Part shown: positions 57,740 to 61,060 of the stretch, piece by piece
Layout: every line of letters starts with the position of its first letter
How positions within the stretch are numbered: position 1 is the stretch's first letter
Assembly (NCBI GenBank): GCA_013306675.1
Contig: JABLUY010000218.1
Span: forward strand, 1-61,060
Direction: 5' to 3'
DNA: 61,060 nt
From: Thraustochytrium sp. TN22
Taxonomy: Eukaryota; Sar; Bigyra; Thraustochytrida; Thraustochytriidae
Program-made: the position numbers and the translations under genes
The notes under the pieces: generated by a model
Told to the model about the DNA's origin: nothing
Database searches by the model: none
The model's input: only the letters and a program-made list of their open reading frames with translations

Positions 57740-59779
57740 TCAAAGCTTGCTCTCGGACGCGGCGCCAAGCAGCAGGTTGCCGGCGGCGAGGACGTTGTCC
57801 GGGTCGAGCAAACGCTTGAGGGCGAGGAGGATGGCACGCTGCGGAGGCGCCGTGGCGCCGGCGTAAAAGGGCAGGCGGATCTTTCCGACGCCGTGGTGGT
57901 GCGAGAGACTGCCGCCGCAGCGCAGGACCTCGGCGCGCGCCGCGTCCTCGACGTGCGAGAAGAGAGCGACCGGGTCGGTGACCTCGTGGTCCAGGTCCCG
58001 CACGTTGATGCCAAAGTAAAAGTACATGGCGCAGCAGGTGTCGTAAGTCTGCGTGATGCGGCCACCGACGAGCGGTTCGCCCAGGCCGAGCGCCGCGGCC
58101 TCGCGGCGAATGCGCGCGCAGACCTGGTCGTAGAGCAGCGCCACCTGAGACCACGGCACGGTGGTCTCAAAGGACTCTGAGATGAACCCGTAGCTGAGCC
58201 CAAAGTCCCGCAAATAGGCGATCATCCAGGTGAGCCCGTAGCCGCGGTGCGCGCTCTCGGCGCCGGCGCGAATGCCACCGTAGCGGCGGCATATGGCGTC
58301 CACCTGGCGCATGCAGGCGCGTAGCACCCCCGCGTCCGGCCCCTCGTGCTGCATCGTCATGGCGCACATGCGGTCTGGATCCAGCTGGTGGTAGTCGAGG
58401 ACGTAGAAGCGCTTGGCGCGCTCCACCAGGTCGCCGACGCGCCCGGGCGGCGGCGGGCCCTTGAGCGCCTGGCCCATGCGGAACTGCGCGTTGTCCATGA
58501 GCCGCACGCTGGCCGGCGCGGCGCGGAGCAGCGCGATCTCGCGCATCGCGCCCTGGCCGTCGCGGAAGTTGGCGAAGACGTACGAGTCGAAAACACGCGC
58601 TGCCGGCCGTAGGCGCACGCGCACAACGGCCTCCGTCACTACGCCCAGCACGCCTTCGGAGCCGATCGCCAGCTGCACCGGGTCCGGCCCCACTGACTCG
58701 CGCTCAAAGTGCGACGCGCGCGTCAGCGTGCCCAGCCCGGGCGTCACGAGCTTGAGGTTGAGCACCAGATCCTCGATGTTACCGTACACGTTCTTCTTCA
58801 TGCCGGACGACTTGGTCGCGATCCAGCCACCCAAAGTGCTAAACTCAGTGCTGTCCGGCTCGTGGCCCATGGTCAGGCCCAGTCGGCCGAGCTTCTCGTC
58901 GATCTCGCGCCCGTACGCGCCCGCCTCCACGCACACGCACATGTTGTCGCGGTCCACCCACTTGATCCGGTTCATGCGCCGCATGTCGAGCGCCACCACG
59001 CAGCGCCGCGGCCCGCCCCCGGGCGCGCGCTCTCCGGCGCACGCCACGCGGAGCGCCTGCGTCACGCTGCTCGCGCCGCCGACGGGCACTAGCGCGCACC
59101 CGTGCTCCGCCGCGGCGCGCACGATCGCCTCCACGGCCTCGTGCGACGCCGCAAAGACGACCAGATCTGGCACGAGCCACGGCACCACCTTTTCAAAGCG
59201 CAGCGCATACACCTCCTGCACCGACTGCCCGTGGCTCCGCCGCACCCGCTCCTCCAGGTCCGAGCTCACCTCCACATCATCTCTTGCCGAGACTGCCGCC
59301 ACAAAGGCCTCGTTCTCCACGGCTGCCGGGTACGCGGCAGCGTCAGGCGCGCCCACACGCTCGCGGTACGTATCCTCGAGGTCGAGTCCGAGCACGGCGT
59401 CCGCCCAGTCCGCAAAGTCCGGGAACACGCGCTGTCCGCGCGGGAAGAACTCCTCGTAGCGCGACCCGGCCAGCCGCACCATGCCGTCCGAGCCGACTTC
59501 CAGCCAGCAGTCGCGGAAGCCCCAGCCGTCCCAGTGCGTCTCGTGCTCCTTGCGACCGCCGCCGCTGCCACCAGCAGCAGCAGCAGCACCACCACCACCA
59601 CCACCACCACCACCACCTTCACCACCCTGATGAGCGCCCTTCGCGCCATCCGCACCGGCCGACGCGCGGGGCGGCACTTGCTCTGAGTCTAGCTCCGCCA
59701 GGGTGTCCTCGAGCCACGCCCAGCCCTCGTCCTTGCCGTCATCGTCGTCGTCGTCGTCGTCGTCCCTGCGCGGCGCCAT
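57740..59779 (-). CDS. AGPS: Alkyldihydroxyacetonephosphate synthase with PTS1
   Basis: 679 aa from ATG 59779 (MAPRRDDDDDDDDDG). A flavoenzyme that exchanges the acyl chain of acyl-DHAP for a fatty alcohol, forming the ether bond of plasmalogen precursors inside peroxisomes. The N-terminus has a poly-Asp and a roughly 10-Gly run. The FAD-binding (PCMH) domain shows VPVGGASSVTQALRVA, MGHEPDSTEFSTLGGW, KKNVYGNIEDLVLNLKLV and GSEGVLGVVTEAVVRV. The cap domain ends with the diagnostic SHHHGVGKIR and a LLDPDNVLAAGNLL tail. The final residues are Ser-Lys-Leu, a canonical PTS1. Animal AGPS instead carries an N-terminal PTS2, and none is visible here. Paired import with DHAP acyltransferase would be expected. 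Confidence 0.93.
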   Translation of the reverse strand: MAPRRDDDDDDDDDGKDEGWAWLEDTLAELDSEQVPPRASAGADGAKGAHQGGEGGGGGGGGGGAAAAAGGSGGGRKEHETHWDGWGFRDCWLEVGSDGMVRLAGSRYEEFFPRGQRVFPDFADWADAVLGLDLEDTYRERVGAPDAAAYPAAVENEAFVAAVSARDDVEVSSDLEERVRRSHGQSVQEVYALRFEKVVPWLVPDLVVFAASHEAVEAIVRAAAEHGCALVPVGGASSVTQALRVACAGERAPGGGPRRCVVALDMRRMNRIKWVDRDNMCVCVEAGAYGREIDEKLGRLGLTMGHEPDSTEFSTLGGWIATKSSGMKKNVYGNIEDLVLNLKLVTPGLGTLTRASHFERESVGPDPVQLAIGSEGVLGVVTEAVVRVRLRPAARVFDSYVFANFRDGQGAMREIALLRAAPASVRLMDNAQFRMGQALKGPPPPGRVGDLVERAKRFYVLDYHQLDPDRMCAMTMQHEGPDAGVLRACMRQVDAICRRYGGIRAGAESAHRGYGLTWMIAYLRDFGLSYGFISESFETTVPWSQVALLYDQVCARIRREAAALGLGEPLVGGRITQTYDTCCAMYFYFGINVRDLDHEVTDPVALFSHVEDAARAEVLRCGGSLSHHHGVGKIRLPFYAGATAPPQRAILLALKRLLDPDNVLAAGNLLLGAASESKL

Positions 59780-60144
59780 GGCGTCCACGTCGGGGCCAGG
59801 CGCCCGTCCGTCCCGCGCCGCGACGCCGCGACAACAACAAGACGCGGCGCGACAAGACGCGGCGCGCCGGCGCGCCCTCGCGTCGGGCCCGGCCTGCCAG
59901 TGGCCGAGGGACGGCCGCGCGCGCGCGAGCGAGCAGCGAGAGCTACGCGTGGCGTTGCAGAGCTGGATGGATGCCCTTGCACGCGCCAGGCGCGACGCTG
60001 GGCGGCGCGAGGCGACGCCTGAAAGCAAGCCCCGACTCCGCTCGAGGTGAGGCCTGCTCTCGGAGGGAGTCGAGCATGCCCTCCCTCCCTCGCTCGCTCG
60101 CTCGCGCCGCGCGCGCGGCAGCGAGCGCAGCCGTAGCGCGAACC
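59780..60144. other. 5' leader region of alkyl-DHAP synthase
   Basis: GC-rich; the synthase frame is open through it to 60148 without ATG. It contains a GACGCGGCGC repeat (about 59838-59860) and a GCTCGCTCGCTCGCG run (about 60090-60105). Confidence 0.4.
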
Positions 60145-60660
60145 TCAAGGCGCGGACGGCCGCGGACAGCCGGCATCGACGACGTTCGCAGCGGAAGTCT
60201 GGCCCTCGTGGAGAGCGTGCTCTAGGACGTGTTGGACAGGGACCTGGCGCCAGGCGTCGACCTCTTCGTCATGACGCGTGATGATGTTGGCGAGAAGGTC
60301 AAGAAGGGGGACTCCATCCAGCGCATCCGAGCCGACGCCTGCGGCCGCAACATATTGGGCCGCGTGCCGTGGGTTCGTGCCGATCCATGACGAGAAGTGG
60401 CCGGACCCCAGGCTCTGGTGGTTGCACTTGGCCAGCTTCAGGACCTTGCGACCGCTTTCAGCGATGCCTCGCACCGTAAAGGTGCTTTTGGAGACACCGT
60501 TTGCGACCGCACTCGCCACTAGTTTTTTCAGCTTCCGCGGGAGTCCCGCAAGCGTTTCTTCGTGAGATGTCTCAGTGCGCGAGGCAGCCCGCCATAACCA
60601 TCCTGCGCCGCGGTCGTGCCCGGCCCCAGGTTCTTCCCAGCCGGGCCGAGGTCCTCCCAC
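60145..60660 (-). CDS. Hypothetical ORF or exon without ATG
   Basis: A 171-codon minus-strand frame with no ATG anywhere (it opens at GTG). The part after 60580 reads like protein: ETLAGLPRKLKKLVASAV, FTVRGIAESGRKVLKLAK, CNHQSLGSGHFSSWIG, GVPLLDLLANIITRHDEE. Residue composition is balanced and unlike the Arg/Ala/Pro noise of other frames here. It may be a 3' exon: CACTGAGACATCTCACGAAG just upstream could be an intron end. A degenerate mobile-element fragment is the alternative. I recognise no family. Confidence 0.3.
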   Translation of the reverse strand: MGGPRPGWEEPGAGHDRGAGWLWRAASRTETSHEETLAGLPRKLKKLVASAVANGVSKSTFTVRGIAESGRKVLKLAKCNHQSLGSGHFSSWIGTNPRHAAQYVAAAGVGSDALDGVPLLDLLANIITRHDEEVDAWRQVPVQHVLEHALHEGQTSAANVVDAGCPRPSAP

Positions 60661-60767
60661 CTTCTCCAGGGGCTCTAGCTAGGCTAGCTAGCACGTGCGC
60701 TCGCGCCAGGCCGGGCCGCCGGGCGCCGCCCCCAAGGCCCAGGCGGTCGCGGCCCGGTCGCGCCGTT

Positions 60768-60860
60768 CGAAGGGAAGGTGTGACTTCGAAGGGAAGGTGC
60801 GACTTCTTCAAGCCTTGCTCTCTCATCAAGTTCAACTTCAAGTTCAACTTCAAGTTCAAC
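60768..60860. repeat. Repeat pair: CGAAGGGAAGGTG and (AAGTTCAACTTC)n
   Basis: Two copies of CGAAGGGAAGGTGYGACTT at 60768-60808, then nearly three head-to-tail copies of AAGTTCAACTTC at 60828-60860. The 12-mer is self-complementary and recurs elsewhere in non-coding parts of the window. Confidence 0.7.
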
Positions 60861-61002
60861 TCCCAGAACTTTAGCCCGCGTTACGGAACGCCCGCCAACG
60901 CCGACGGGGCGGTTACGGGGATCGACGCGGCGACGATCATCTCTCATCTCGAACCAAATCAAATCGCAAAAGCAGTTGAGCAGTTCTAAGCCGGGTCGAT
61001 CG

Positions 61003-61009
61003 GGAGCGC

Positions 61010-61060
<51 letters not shown>
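61003..61060. repeat. (CGG)n array at window end
   Basis: About 19 CGG units run into the end of the sequence, so the true length is unknown. It resembles CGG-rich leaders before other genes here and may mark another 5' region. Confidence 0.8.

Noticed and set aside
58413-59459. 348-codon + ORF opposite alkyl-DHAP synthase
   Set aside because: Ser/Thr/Arg noise mirroring a conserved enzyme.

Overview
This is a nuclear segment of a very GC-rich, gene-dense, mostly intronless eukaryote. The content is purely eukaryotic: a 20S proteasome beta subunit, E1 ubiquitin-activating enzyme, gamma-secretase APH-1, a Cep192/SPD-2-like centriolar protein, a PUB-domain protein, E2F-associated phosphoprotein and peroxisomal ether-lipid synthase. 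Two short GT-AG introns (74 and 81 nt, both with CTNAC-type branch sites) can be read directly. A centriole-type protein, no plastid-type genes and an alkyl-DHAP synthase ending in SKL suggest a flagellated, probably heterotrophic protist. A thraustochytrid-like stramenopile would fit, but that is inference from gene style and is not proven by the sequence. TGA, TAA and TAG all act as ordinary stops.

Layout. 0.6-14 kb, mostly minus strand: a coiled-coil/PD-(D/E)XK-like/kinase-like protein; a small Q/E-rich ORF in frame with a decayed PrimPol-like gene; a Cep192-like ASH-domain protein; two neighbouring proteins sharing a sororin-like C-terminal motif; and a membrane-anchored 2OG-Fe(II) oxygenase-like protein, divergent from a conserved orphan. 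15-29 kb: a CNB-domain/carrier-like membrane protein, a Cu+ P1B-ATPase with a metallothionein-like tail, a PP2C phosphatase, EAPP divergent from a poly-Asp protein, a spliced DMAC1-like gene overlapping a SAYSvFN gene, and a nuclear orphan. 29.25-35.2 kb is a gene-free block made of tetra- and pentanucleotide arrays. 35-61 kb: proteasome beta1, a PUB+CW protein, a spliced eEF1A-lysine-methyltransferase-like gene, an LRR protein with a frame break, UBA1, a vWA membrane protein, an LRR+CBM48-like protein, APH-1, a polyQ coiled-coil protein, fructose-1,6-bisphosphatase and alkyl-DHAP synthase.

Themes. Ubiquitin/proteasome functions (UBA1, beta1, PUB adaptor) lie within 10 kb of each other, and centrosome/cohesion candidates lie together at 6-11 kb. 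I infer no operon-like regulation, apart from the overlapping DMAC1-like/SAYSvFN pair. Many start codons are preceded by GC-only pentanucleotide repeats (GGCGC, GTCGC, GCAGC), a recurring 5'-leader or promoter signature.

Caution on starts. Long GC-rich frames extend upstream of most genes without ATG. I placed starts at the first ATG that opens sensible protein, so several N-termini are uncertain. Almost every gene has long antisense ORFs, which I treat as composition artefacts.
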